Under the pieces are notes generated by a model. It saw only the letters and a list, made by a program, of their open reading frames with translations, was not told the origin of the DNA and searched no databases. Below are positions 21,205 through 29,714 of a stretch of 64,000 nucleotides of DNA, piece by piece; position 1 is the stretch's first letter; each line of letters opens with the position of its first letter. The DNA comes from Methylibium sp035476815 (lineage in GTDB: Bacteria; Pseudomonadota; Gammaproteobacteria; Burkholderiales; Burkholderiaceae_C): contig DATILD010000039.1 of NCBI GenBank assembly GCA_035476815.1, forward strand, positions 1 through 64,000, written 5' to 3'. The position numbers were made by a program, and so were the translations under genes.

Positions 21205-22167
21205 GTGGCGCAAGCGGGTGAGGGCGTGAACGCAGACGCAGCGGCGGCCCGCATGGGGGCCACCGTGCAGGAATTGCAGGGAGCGCTGGGCCGCCTGTGT
21301 GACGAGGAGGTCACCGACGGCCTGTGGCCCGATCGGCTGCAGGCCTTGCAGCAGCGCCTTGCCGCCGTCGCCGCCGGTGCGCCGGACGAACTGCTGCTCG
21401 TGCTGATCGCCGGCGCCGCCCGCCTGCAACCGCGCTACGGCGTGCACCACGCGCTGGCCTGCGCGCCCATCGTCGGTCTCGCCGCCGCGGTGCTCGGCTG
21501 GACCGAGGAGGAGCAACGCACGGTCATGCTGGCCGCGCTGACGATGAACCTGTCGATCACCGCGCTGCAGGACGACCTGGCCCACCGCGAACGCACCCTC
21601 ACGGTCGAACAACGGCTGGCCGTCGAGTCGCACCCGGCACGCAGCGTCGAGCGCTTGCGTGCGCTCGGCGTCGACGACGCGCTGTGGCTCGACACCGTCG
21701 GCCTGCACCACCGCGAACCCGACGAACTGCTCGCGGCCCTGCCGCCCGCTGCCCGGCTGGCCGCGCTGCTGCGGCGCGTGGACGTGTTCGTCGCCAAGGT
21801 CAGCCCGCGAGCCGGGCGTCCCGGCCTGCCGACGACGCAGGCCGCGCGCGACGCCTGCCTCGGGCCGGACGGCCGGCCCGACACGCTCGGCGCCGCCATC
21901 CTGCGCTCGCTGGGCCTGTACCCGCCCGGCAGCCTGGTCACGCTGGTCAATGGCGAGACCGCCGTCGTGTGGCAGCGCGGCGCGCGGCTCGACCAGCCGC
22001 TGGTGCTCAGCATCGCCGGCACGAGCCGCCAGCCCCTGCCGCAGCCGCTGTTGCGGCGCACCGCCGATGCCGCCTATGCGATCAAGGGGCCGGCGGGACG
22101 TGCCGAGGCGCGCATCCCCTGGGATCCACAGGCCCTGCTCGACGCGGCCCGCCCGCTGTCGGCCTGA
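21205..22167 (+). CDS. Degenerate HD-domain (HD-GYP-like) protein
   Basis: About 320 aa; GTG 21205 is preferred because GGAGG lies 4 bp upstream, with a second GTG at 21226 as alternative. The middle region follows an HD-GYP outline: HHALACAPIVGLAAAVL, then MNLSITALQDDLAH where HDIGK would be expected, VESHPARSVERLRAL, and LHHREP. Most metal ligands are missing, so c-di-GMP hydrolysis is doubtful. The C-terminal 100 residues (PPGSLVTLVNGETAVVW) match the tail often seen after HD-GYP domains. The next gene is an active-looking diguanylate cyclase 16 bp downstream. Confidence 0.7.
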   Translation: MAQAGEGVNADAAAARMGATVQELQGALGRLCDEEVTDGLWPDRLQALQQRLAAVAAGAPDELLLVLIAGAARLQPRYGVHHALACAPIVGLAAAVLGWTEEEQRTVMLAALTMNLSITALQDDLAHRERTLTVEQRLAVESHPARSVERLRALGVDDALWLDTVGLHHREPDELLAALPPAARLAALLRRVDVFVAKVSPRAGRPGLPTTQAARDACLGPDGRPDTLGAAILRSLGLYPPGSLVTLVNGETAVVWQRGARLDQPLVLSIAGTSRQPLPQPLLRRTADAAYAIKGPAGRAEARIPWDPQALLDAARPLSA

Positions 22168-22183
22168 GCATGGGCCCTTGACC

Positions 22184-23758
22184 GTGAGCTCCGTCGAGTC
22201 CGACGGCGACGCTGCCGAGCGGCGCTCGGCCGAGCGCCGCCTCGTGCAACGCATGCGCTGGCCGCGCGGCGTCGGGCTCGGCCTGGGCGGCGTGGCGGTG
22301 GGCGGGGCGCTGTGGCAGGTCGACGCGGCCGCACCGTGGTGGGGGCTGCTCGCGCTGAACGCGCTGGTCTGGCCGCAACTGGCCTGCGCCTGGGGCCTGC
22401 GCAGCCGCCGGCCGCGGCCCGAGCAGCGCAACCTGCTGATCGACGCGGCGCTGGGTGGCCTGTGGCTGCCGGTGATGGGCTTCAACCCGCTGCCCTCGGT
22501 GCTGATCGCCACGATGCTGCTGCTCAACACCCTGGCATTCGGCGGCCGCCCTCTGTTCCTGCGCGCGCTGGTCGCGCTGGCCGCCGTGGCGTTGCCGGCC
22601 ACGGGCCTGTTCGCCGCGCCGCTGCAACTGCTGCCGACCTGGCCGACGCTGTTGGCCTGCCTGCCCTTCCTGGCGGTGTACCCGCTGATGATCGGCGCCA
22701 GCACCCACCGGCTGTCGATGCGGCTGGCCGAGCAGAAGCGCGAGATCGAGCGCTCCGAGCGCCTGCACCGGCAGGCGCTCGACGAGATGGAGGCCGGCAT
22801 CGTGCTCTACGACGCCGACGACCGGCTGCGGCTCTGGAACCGCGACTTCAGCCGGCTGTACGCGCCGCTGGCCGAAGCGATGGTGCCGGGCCGCCGCTTC
22901 GAGGATCTGCTGCGCGACGTCGTCGCCTGCGGGCTCGTGCCGCAGGCGCGAGGCGACACGGAAGACTGGATCCAGGCCCGGCTGGTCGAGCACCGCACGC
23001 CGGGCGCGCCCTTCCTGCGCGAGTTTCCCGGCGGCCGCTGGCGCCGCATCGTCGAGCGCCGGCTGCCCGACGGCGGCCTGCTTGCCTTCAGCACCGACGT
23101 GACCGAACTGGTCCAGCGCGAGCGCCAGCTGCTGGCGCTCAACGAGCAGCTCGACCTGCAGGCGCGCGAGCTGCAGGCGGCCAACCGGCGGCTCGAGGAG
23201 CTGTCCGACACCGACGCGCTGACCGGCGTCGCCAATCGCCGCTGCTTCGAACGCCGGCTGCAGGACGAATGGGGCCGCGGGCGCCGTCACGGCGCGCCGC
23301 TGGCGCTGCTGCTGGTCGATGTCGACCACTTCAAGCGCTACAACGACGCCCATGGCCATCCGCGCGGCGACGACTGCCTGCGCCGCATCGCCGAGGTGCT
23401 GGGTCGCTGCGCGCGGCGCGGCGACGACCTGGTGGCGCGCTACGGCGGCGAGGAGTTCGTGCTGCTGCTGCCGCACACGCCGGGCGCCGACGCGGCGGTG
23501 CTGGCCGGACGCTGCCTGCAGGCCATCGAGGACGCCGGTCTGCCGCATGGCGACTCGCCGATCGCGAGCATCGTCACGCTGAGCATCGGCATCGCGGTGG
23601 CGCGGCCGTGCGCCGGCGACGCCGGGCCCGCCGCGCTGGTCGAGCGCGCCGACGCCGCGCTCTACGCCGCCAAGGCGGCCGGACGGCGGCGCGCCGTCGC
23701 GGCCGAGGACGTCGCCTCGCTCAACCCGAACCCGCCTGCGACCAGCCCGCCACGCTGA
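22184..23758 (+). CDS. Diguanylate cyclase: MASE2 - PAS - GGDEF
   Basis: About 524 aa from GTG 22184 (TTG 22178 is also possible; no strong ribosome site). The N-terminal 180 residues with MRWPRGVGLGLGG and four or five membrane helices resemble the MASE2 sensor. A coiled linker (LAEQKREIERSERLHRQAL) and a PAS-like domain (EMEAGIVLYDADDRLRLWNRDF) follow. GGDEF starts at DTDALTGVANRR; the active site is GGEEF and an RGDD inhibitory (I-) site lies five residues before it. It should make c-di-GMP with product inhibition. Its 3' end overlaps the convergent kinase gene by 38 bp. Confidence 0.9.
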   Translation: MSSVESDGDAAERRSAERRLVQRMRWPRGVGLGLGGVAVGGALWQVDAAAPWWGLLALNALVWPQLACAWGLRSRRPRPEQRNLLIDAALGGLWLPVMGFNPLPSVLIATMLLLNTLAFGGRPLFLRALVALAAVALPATGLFAAPLQLLPTWPTLLACLPFLAVYPLMIGASTHRLSMRLAEQKREIERSERLHRQALDEMEAGIVLYDADDRLRLWNRDFSRLYAPLAEAMVPGRRFEDLLRDVVACGLVPQARGDTEDWIQARLVEHRTPGAPFLREFPGGRWRRIVERRLPDGGLLAFSTDVTELVQRERQLLALNEQLDLQARELQAANRRLEELSDTDALTGVANRRCFERRLQDEWGRGRRHGAPLALLLVDVDHFKRYNDAHGHPRGDDCLRRIAEVLGRCARRGDDLVARYGGEEFVLLLPHTPGADAAVLAGRCLQAIEDAGLPHGDSPIASIVTLSIGIAVARPCAGDAGPAALVERADAALYAAKAAGRRRAVAAEDVASLNPNPPATSPPR

Positions 23759-26021
23759 CGCGGCACTCGATGCCGCCCTCGGGCGCCTCGCGCCACTGCA
23801 CCTCGCCGCCGAGCTGCTTGACGCGCTTGCGCACGCCGCCCAGGCCCAGGCCATGGGCCCAGGCCTGCGGGTTGCGGCCGACGCCGTCGTCGCGCACGAC
23901 GATTTCGAGCCGGTCGTCGACCAGCCGCAGCGACACCGCGACACGGGTCGCCTGCGAATGCGCGATGGTGTTGCTGGCCAGCTCGCGCAGCACCCGCGTC
24001 AGCGCCGACCACTGCACGACGCTGAGCTCGGCGTCGCGGTCGAGCCGGGTGTGCCATTCGAGCGCGATGTGGGCGAGCTGCAGGCGCTGCTGCAGGTCGG
24101 CCTTCCATTCGCCGCTGGCGTCGATCAGCGTGTGGTTCGGCGCCGCCAGCCCGCGCGTCAGCGTCTTCAGGTCCTGCAGGGTGTGGCGGATGTAGTCCTC
24201 GTGCTCGGGGCTCTGGGCCTGGTACATCATCGTCAGCAGGCGCGCGCCGATGTCGTCGTGCAGGTCCTGGGCGATGCGGCTGCGCTCCTCGCGCCGGCCG
24301 CGCTCGACCGCCTGGTCGAACTGCACCGCGCGCTTGAGCTGCTCGACGATGCGGTCGGCCAGCCGCGCATCCTCGCGGTTGAACAGGCGCCGGCCGCGCT
24401 GCGCGAAGCGCAGCATCAGCGTCTGCTCGCCGCGCCCGCCCGGTGCCTTGAGGTCGGGCACCGGCACCATCAGCGTCGAGCCGTCGCCGCTGGCGCGCGC
24501 CTGCGAGCTGGCCTGGGGCGCGACCACCGCCTCGAGCGGTTCGAACAGGTCGCGCAGCAGCGCCAGCAGCGAGGCCGAGGCGCGGTCGGGGTGGCGCTCG
24601 ACCTCGCGCGCCATCCGGTACAGGCGCTCGAACAGCCGCTCGGTCGACACCATGTTGTCGGCCCGCATCTGGTTGAGCACCCACTGCCGCACGCCGGCGT
24701 AGAGGCCGAGCGACAGGAAGATCGACAGCGTGATCGACGTGAACTGCCCGAGCGAGAACGCGGTGACGAACAGCAGGTCGAGCGAGGTCGCGACGGTGCT
24801 CAGGCCGGCCAGCAGCGAGAACTCGCGCAGCAGCTGCTGCGAGCGCGACAGGAAGGGCACCAGCAACAGCAGCGAGGCGAGGAAGACCACCCAGATCATC
24901 GAGCCGACCGTCGCCACGTTCTGCTGCACGCCGGGCTCGCGGCTCACCGCCGCGACCGCCAGCGTCAGCAGCACCAGCGTGCCGACGGTGATGATGCCGA
25001 AGCGTCGCAGCAGCAGCGCATAGGGATGCGGCTCGATGCGGTAGGACCAGCTCAGCAGCGCGATCGCGAGCAGCCCGTAAGCGATGCTGCTGCCCTGGGT
25101 CCACCACCAGGCGCCGGGCAGCGCGTCGCGCGCGATCAGCGCCAGCAGCACGCCGGCACCGGCCCAACCGGCCAGCGCGATCGGCAGCGCCTGCGGCAGG
25201 CGTCGCGGGTGCACGCAGCTCGCATGCAGGATGGCCGCGCCGGTGAGCAAGTCGAAGGCGGTGCGCAGCGGCAGCTCCCAGCGCGCATACAGCGGCGGCA
25301 GCGCCAGGTCGAAGGCCGTCGACGCGGCGATGAAGACCAGGTTGCCGCACTGGGCCAGCGCCATCGCACCGTACAGCCCGTTGCGCAGCGAGGGCCGCAC
25401 CAGCATCACCACCATCGCCAGCAGGTAGAGCACCAGCGCGAGCGCCGCCAGCAGCGCGTAGAGCAGGCCCAGGCTGAGCACGCCGCGCGGCGCCGGATTC
25501 AGGTCGGCGGTGCCGCCGTCGGCGAAGTACAGGCGCAGCCGCGGCTGTGCCAGGGCGGCGGCGAGCCGGGCATGCAGTTCGCGGTGGTGGGCGCGCTCGC
25601 CGTCGTGCAGCAGCCAGCGCGGCGAGCGCTGCAGTGCGACGGCATCGAGCACGGCGACGCGGCTGTCGCCGCCGATCACGCCCAGCAGCACGCGGCCGGC
25701 GAACGGCGCCAGGGCCGGGTCGCGGCTGGCGGCCAGCTCGAGCTGGCCCTGGGCGTTGGCGCGCCAGCTCGCGTCGATCCCGGGCTGCGCCGCCAGGCCG
25801 CGGGTGAGGAGGAACAGGCCGACGCAGCCCGCCAGCGCCAGCAGCACCAGCAGCCGCAGCCGCCACGCCAGGCCGTGCGAGCCGCCCAGCGCGTCGGACC
25901 GGTCGTCGCGGGGATCCGCGTCGGCGCCGCTGTCGGCGGCGTCGGGCGGCAGCGTCGGCGACTGGGTGATCGGCGCATCCAGCGCGGCCCGCGCCGGGCT
26001 GCGATCGGGCAGGCTGCTCAT
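23721..26021 (-). CDS. Multi-pass membrane sensor histidine kinase (NarL-type partner)
   Basis: 766 aa. One N-terminal helix (about 52-72), a periplasmic segment, then about seven helices between residues 175 and 430. The cytoplasmic half holds a GAF-like stretch, the HisKA_3-type dimerisation helix with the phospho-acceptor His in RSRIAQDLHDDIGARLL, and the HATPase domain with ELASNTIAHSQA (N box) and DDGVGRN / GLGLGGVRKRV (G boxes). The response regulator is 26 bp upstream on the same strand and the PhnD-like protein precedes that, so all three probably form one signalling operon. Confidence 0.9.
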   Translation of the reverse strand: MSSLPDRSPARAALDAPITQSPTLPPDAADSGADADPRDDRSDALGGSHGLAWRLRLLVLLALAGCVGLFLLTRGLAAQPGIDASWRANAQGQLELAASRDPALAPFAGRVLLGVIGGDSRVAVLDAVALQRSPRWLLHDGERAHHRELHARLAAALAQPRLRLYFADGGTADLNPAPRGVLSLGLLYALLAALALVLYLLAMVVMLVRPSLRNGLYGAMALAQCGNLVFIAASTAFDLALPPLYARWELPLRTAFDLLTGAAILHASCVHPRRLPQALPIALAGWAGAGVLLALIARDALPGAWWWTQGSSIAYGLLAIALLSWSYRIEPHPYALLLRRFGIITVGTLVLLTLAVAAVSREPGVQQNVATVGSMIWVVFLASLLLLVPFLSRSQQLLREFSLLAGLSTVATSLDLLFVTAFSLGQFTSITLSIFLSLGLYAGVRQWVLNQMRADNMVSTERLFERLYRMAREVERHPDRASASLLALLRDLFEPLEAVVAPQASSQARASGDGSTLMVPVPDLKAPGGRGEQTLMLRFAQRGRRLFNREDARLADRIVEQLKRAVQFDQAVERGRREERSRIAQDLHDDIGARLLTMMYQAQSPEHEDYIRHTLQDLKTLTRGLAAPNHTLIDASGEWKADLQQRLQLAHIALEWHTRLDRDAELSVVQWSALTRVLRELASNTIAHSQATRVAVSLRLVDDRLEIVVRDDGVGRNPQAWAHGLGLGGVRKRVKQLGGEVQWREAPEGGIECRVSVAGWSQAGSG

Positions 26022-26047
26022 CGCCTCGGCCGGCGTTCAGCGCGCCG

Positions 26048-26785
26048 TCACACCAGGCCCTGCTTGCTGGCCAGCACCGCCGCCTCGGCGCGGCTCGAGA
26101 CATTGAGCTTGCGGTAGATCGCCTTGATGTGGTCGTTGACGGTGAACCACTTGATGCCCATCAGGCCGGCGATCTCCTTGATCGTGAAGCCCTTGCTGAG
26201 GTAGGTGAGCACCTCGGTCTCGCGCGGCGTCAGGCGCTCGTGGTCGGGCTCGGCGTAGACCGGCGGCGGCGCGGCGCGCGCCGGCTGGAAGTCGCCGGGC
26301 GCCGGCACGCTGCCCAGCGGGGCCGGCCCGGCGTCGCCCATACGGAAATGCGACAGCAGGCGCCGCGCGATCGCCGGCGACAGCGGCGGCTGGCCGCGCA
26401 CGATCTTCTGCAGCTCCTCGACCAGCACCTCGAAGCGGTCCTCCTTCAGCAGGTAGCCGTCGGCGCCGCACTGCAGCGCGGGGAACAGGTGGTCGTCGTC
26501 CGAGTAGAGCGTGGTGACGATCTTGGTGATGCCGTGACCGGCCAGCTCGGTCAGCAGCTCCAGGCCGTTGCCGTCGGGCAGCTCCAGATCGACCAGCGCA
26601 AGCTTGTAGGGCTCGCCGCCGGGCGGCAGCGAGGGAGCGCCGCCGACGCCGAGCAGCCGGCGCGCGGTCTCGAGGTTGCCGGCCTCGGCGATGCCGATCA
26701 CGTCGGAGAAGCTCTCGCGCACCACCCGGGTCAGGAAGGTGCGCGCCACCGGGTTGTCTTCGACGATCAGGACCTTGACGGCCAT
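26048..26785 (-). CDS. NarL/FixJ-family response regulator
   Basis: 245 aa. The receiver domain has the acidic pair in VLIVEDNPVAR, the phospho-acceptor Asp in LALVDLELPDG (about residue 66) and Lys in GYLLKED. A 45-residue Pro/Ala-rich linker separates it from the LuxR-type HTH (RLTPRETEVLTYLSKGFTIKEIAG, FTVNDHIKAIYRKLNV). It should be phosphorylated by the kinase encoded immediately downstream. The target genes are unknown; auto-regulation of this operon is likely in the family. Confidence 0.92.
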   Translation of the reverse strand: MAVKVLIVEDNPVARTFLTRVVRESFSDVIGIAEAGNLETARRLLGVGGAPSLPPGGEPYKLALVDLELPDGNGLELLTELAGHGITKIVTTLYSDDDHLFPALQCGADGYLLKEDRFEVLVEELQKIVRGQPPLSPAIARRLLSHFRMGDAGPAPLGSVPAPGDFQPARAAPPPVYAEPDHERLTPRETEVLTYLSKGFTIKEIAGLMGIKWFTVNDHIKAIYRKLNVSSRAEAAVLASKQGLV

Positions 26786-26816
26786 GGGAACACTCCTCCT
26801 CGCAACGATCCATGCG

Positions 26817-27809
26817 CTAGCGCGACCCCTCGACCGGCATCAGCACCGCGCGCGACAGGCGAGCGTACCGCTCCCGCAGGTCGGCCAGCCGCTCGCTCTT
26901 CTGAGCTTCGGTCATGGTTGTATCCAGAAGTACCTCGGAGCGCTGCTTGAAGTCCTCGATGTCGAGCACGAACTTCAGCTGCTGGTTGCTCGAGCGCTGG
27001 AAGCCGGCCAGGCCGAACATGCGCTTGAGCAGCGCCCGTTCCTCGGCGGTCTTGCCGAGGCCGAAGACGAAGTCGGCGATGCGCCGCCGCACCGACTGCG
27101 GCAGGTCGCGCCGCCACAGCAGCGGGTCCTTGGGGATCAGCGCCGATTCCCACAGCACCCGCAGCTGGGCATGGCGCTGCGGCGCCTGCTCGCGCAGCCG
27201 CAGCAGTTCCTCGGTGTTGTAGGTGGCCGCGTGGACGTTGCCCGTCAGCACCGCCTCGAGCGTCTGGGCATGCGTGCCGCGCCGCAGCGACAGGAAATGC
27301 TCCTCGGGCCGCAGGCCGCGCGGCACGAACAGCGCGTAGGACGGCATCACCGCCCCCGAGGTCGAGCTCGGCTCGCCCATCGCGAAGCGCCAGGTGCGCG
27401 GCTGGCCGAGCAGCTGCTCGAGCGACTGCAGCGGCGCGTCGCGCCGCGTCACGATCAGCGCGCGGTAGCCCTGCGAGCCGCCGGCGTCCACCATCTGCGC
27501 GAACACCTCGACGTTGGCGCGCTCGATGCAGTCGAGGGCCGCCTTGTTCGACACCCAGGCGAGGTGCACGACGCTGGAGACGATGGCGTCGACGGTCTCC
27601 TCGTAGGTGGCGGGGTAGACGCCGCGCACGTCCAGCCCGGTGGCGTTGCGCATCGCGGCGAAGAAGGGCTCCCAGCCGGCGCGCGTCTCGGCGACGCTGG
27701 CGGTGCTGATGACGCCGAAGTTCAGCGTCGTCGGCGCCTGTGCACGTGCCATGCCGGCAGCCCAGCCCGCGAGCGCGAGCAGGGGCAGCTTCAGCAGCGT
27801 TCTTCTCAC
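26817..27809 (-). CDS. PhnD-like periplasmic binding protein
   Basis: 330 aa. Signal peptide cleaved near AGMARAQA. The mature protein has the type 2 periplasmic-binding outline of phosphonate/phosphite binders: LNFGVISTASVAET, WEPFFAAMRNATGLDVRG, VHLAWVSNKAAL, GEPSSTSGAVMPSYAL (the anion-binding 'SSTSG' loop), and AATYNTEELL. No ABC permease or ATPase gene is near. It lies 31 bp upstream of the response regulator gene, so it most likely delivers a ligand signal to the membrane kinase and does not feed a transporter. Confidence 0.85.
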   Translation of the reverse strand: MRRTLLKLPLLALAGWAAGMARAQAPTTLNFGVISTASVAETRAGWEPFFAAMRNATGLDVRGVYPATYEETVDAIVSSVVHLAWVSNKAALDCIERANVEVFAQMVDAGGSQGYRALIVTRRDAPLQSLEQLLGQPRTWRFAMGEPSSTSGAVMPSYALFVPRGLRPEEHFLSLRRGTHAQTLEAVLTGNVHAATYNTEELLRLREQAPQRHAQLRVLWESALIPKDPLLWRRDLPQSVRRRIADFVFGLGKTAEERALLKRMFGLAGFQRSSNQQLKFVLDIEDFKQRSEVLLDTTMTEAQKSERLADLRERYARLSRAVLMPVEGSR

Positions 27810-27890
27810 GGGGCGCTTCCTGACCGGGGTGGCGCCTGGAATTTAGCATCGAGCCAGACCCGATCGGCCGGCTTGCCGGCCGCGTCGCGC

Positions 27891-28868
27891 TCAGCCCACG
27901 GTCAGCACGAGCTTGCCGCGCACCTGGCGGCTCGACATCAGCGCGTAGGCCCGCGGCAACTCGGCCAGCGGCAGGCGCTGCTCGATCACCGGCCTGATGC
28001 GCCCCTCACCGTACCAGCGCGCCAGTTCGGCCAGCGCCGCGGCGTTGCGTTCGGGCTCGCGCTTGGCGAACTCGCCCCAGAACACGCCGACGAGCGAGGC
28101 GCCCTTGAGCAGCGTCAGGTTCAGCGGCAGCGCCGGGATCGCGCCGCCGGCGAAGCCGATCACCAGGTAGCGGCCGCGCCAGGCGATCGAGCGGAACACC
28201 GGTTCGGCCAGCGCGCCGCCGACCGGGTCGTAGACCACGTCGGGGCCGCGCCCGCCGGTGGCGGCGCGGATCTGCTCGCGCAGGTCGTCGCGGCCGTAGT
28301 TCACCGTCGCGTCGGCGCCGAGCGCGCTGCAGAAGGCGCACTTCTCGTCGCTGGAGGCGGCGGCGATCACCCGCGCACCGACGGCCTTGGCGATCTGGAT
28401 CGCCGCCGTGCCGACGCCGCCGGACGCGCCGAGCACCAGTACCGTCTCGCCCGGCTGCAGCGCCGCGCGGTCGACCAGCGCATGGTGGGTGGTGCCGTAG
28501 GTGCAGATGAAGGCCGCGGCGTCGTCGAAGGCGAAACCGGGCGGCAGCGGCAGCACGATCCTGGCGTCGACGCAGGCCTGCTCGCCGAAGCCGCCGGTGC
28601 CGGCGAAGGCCGCCACCGCCATGCCCACGCGCAGGTGGCGCACGCCGGCGCCGACCGCGTCGACCACGCCGGCGAACTCGGCGCCCGGCACGAAGGGCAG
28701 CGCCGGCTTGTGCTGGTACTTGTTCTGCACGATCAGCAGGTCGGGGAAGTTCAGGCTCGCGGCGCGCACCGCGATGCGCACCTCGCCCGGCGCCGGGTCG
28801 GGCGTCGGCAGTTCGGTCCATTTCAGCGCCTCGGGGCCGCTGGGGTCGTCGCACAACCACGCCTGCAT
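27891..28868 (-). CDS. NADPH:quinone oxidoreductase (zinc-less MDR family)
   Basis: 325 aa. Medium-chain dehydrogenase/reductase fold: N-terminal GroES-like part (PGEVRIAVRAASLNFPDLLI, FVPGAEFAGVVDAVG) and the Rossmann part LVLGASGGVGTAAIQIAKAVGARVIAAASS. Zinc ligands of alcohol dehydrogenases are missing, as in quinone oxidoreductases. It reduces quinones or enones with NADPH in the cytoplasm. The C-terminus LMSSRQVRGKLVLTVG is typical. It is a single gene, divergent from surE across 90 bp. Confidence 0.9.
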   Translation of the reverse strand: MQAWLCDDPSGPEALKWTELPTPDPAPGEVRIAVRAASLNFPDLLIVQNKYQHKPALPFVPGAEFAGVVDAVGAGVRHLRVGMAVAAFAGTGGFGEQACVDARIVLPLPPGFAFDDAAAFICTYGTTHHALVDRAALQPGETVLVLGASGGVGTAAIQIAKAVGARVIAAASSDEKCAFCSALGADATVNYGRDDLREQIRAATGGRGPDVVYDPVGGALAEPVFRSIAWRGRYLVIGFAGGAIPALPLNLTLLKGASLVGVFWGEFAKREPERNAAALAELARWYGEGRIRPVIEQRLPLAELPRAYALMSSRQVRGKLVLTVG

Positions 28869-28945
28869 CGCTGCTCTCCTCGACTTCGCGCCGCATCATA
28901 GGCAGCGACAGGGCGTCCGCGCGTCGCCGAGGCGACGCCGCTCCC

Positions 28946-28958
28946 TACAATCTTCGCC
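28946..28958 (+). promoter_or_regulatory. -10-like hexamer 7 bp before the surE start
   Basis: TACAAT (28946-28951) is followed by only 7 bp before the surE ATG. If it is the true -10 box, transcription would begin at or within a base or two of the ATG, giving a leaderless message. No Shine-Dalgarno sequence is visible. A hairpin GCGTCGC/GCGACGC (28921-28927/28932-28938) lies just upstream. Confidence 0.45.
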
Positions 28959-29714
28959 ATGCGCATCCTGATTGCCAATGACGACGGCTACCTCGCGCCG
29001 GGTCTCGCGGCGCTGGTCGAGGCCTGCCGCGGGCTGGGCGAGATCGACGTGGTTGCGCCCGAGCAGAACGCCAGCGGCACCTCCAACGCGCTGACGCTGC
29101 AGCGGCCGCTGTCGGTCTGGACCGCGGCCAACGGCTATCGCTACCTGAACGGCACGCCGTCGGACTGCGTGCACGTCGCGCTGACCGGCCTGCTCGAGCG
29201 GCGTCCGGACCTGGTGCTCTCGGGCATCAACAACGGCGCCAACATGGGCGACGACACGCTGTATTCAGGCACCGTCGCGGCGGCGATGGAGGGCTATCTG
29301 TTCGGCATCCCGGCGATCGCCTTCTCGCTGGCGGAGAAGGGCTGGCAGCATCTGGACGCCGCGGCGCGCGTGGCGCGCGAGGTGGTCGAGCGCGTGATCG
29401 CCGCGCCGCCCTCGCCGGGCGCGTGGCTGCTCAACGTCAACGTGCCGGTGCGGCCCTATGCCGAGCTGCGCGGCCTGCGCACGACGCGGCTGGGCCGCCG
29501 CCATGCCAGCGAACCGGTGATCCGCCAGAGCAACCCGCGCGGCGAGCCGATCTACTGGATCGGCGCGGCCGGCGATGCCCGCGAGGCCGGCGAGGGCACC
29601 GATTTCCACGCGGTCACCGAGGGCCAGGTGTCGATCACGCCGCTGCAGGTGGACCTGACGGACCACGCCGCGCTGCCGCGCTGGCGCGAGTGGGTCGCCG
29701 GGTCGGCGCCATGA
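28959..29714 (+). CDS. surE: 5'/3'-nucleotidase SurE
   Basis: 251 aa. Metal-dependent nucleoside monophosphate phosphatase of stationary phase. The N-terminus MRILIANDDGYLAPG contains the metal ligands Asp8-Asp9; NASGTSNALTL and SGINNGANMGDDTLYSGTVAAAMEG are the remaining family signatures. First gene of the surE-pcm-nlpD-rpoS run, which is conserved in beta- and gammaproteobacteria and links protein repair and stationary-phase control. The stop overlaps the pcm start by 4 bp. Confidence 0.96.
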   Translation: MRILIANDDGYLAPGLAALVEACRGLGEIDVVAPEQNASGTSNALTLQRPLSVWTAANGYRYLNGTPSDCVHVALTGLLERRPDLVLSGINNGANMGDDTLYSGTVAAAMEGYLFGIPAIAFSLAEKGWQHLDAAARVAREVVERVIAAPPSPGAWLLNVNVPVRPYAELRGLRTTRLGRRHASEPVIRQSNPRGEPIYWIGAAGDAREAGEGTDFHAVTEGQVSITPLQVDLTDHAALPRWREWVAGSAP

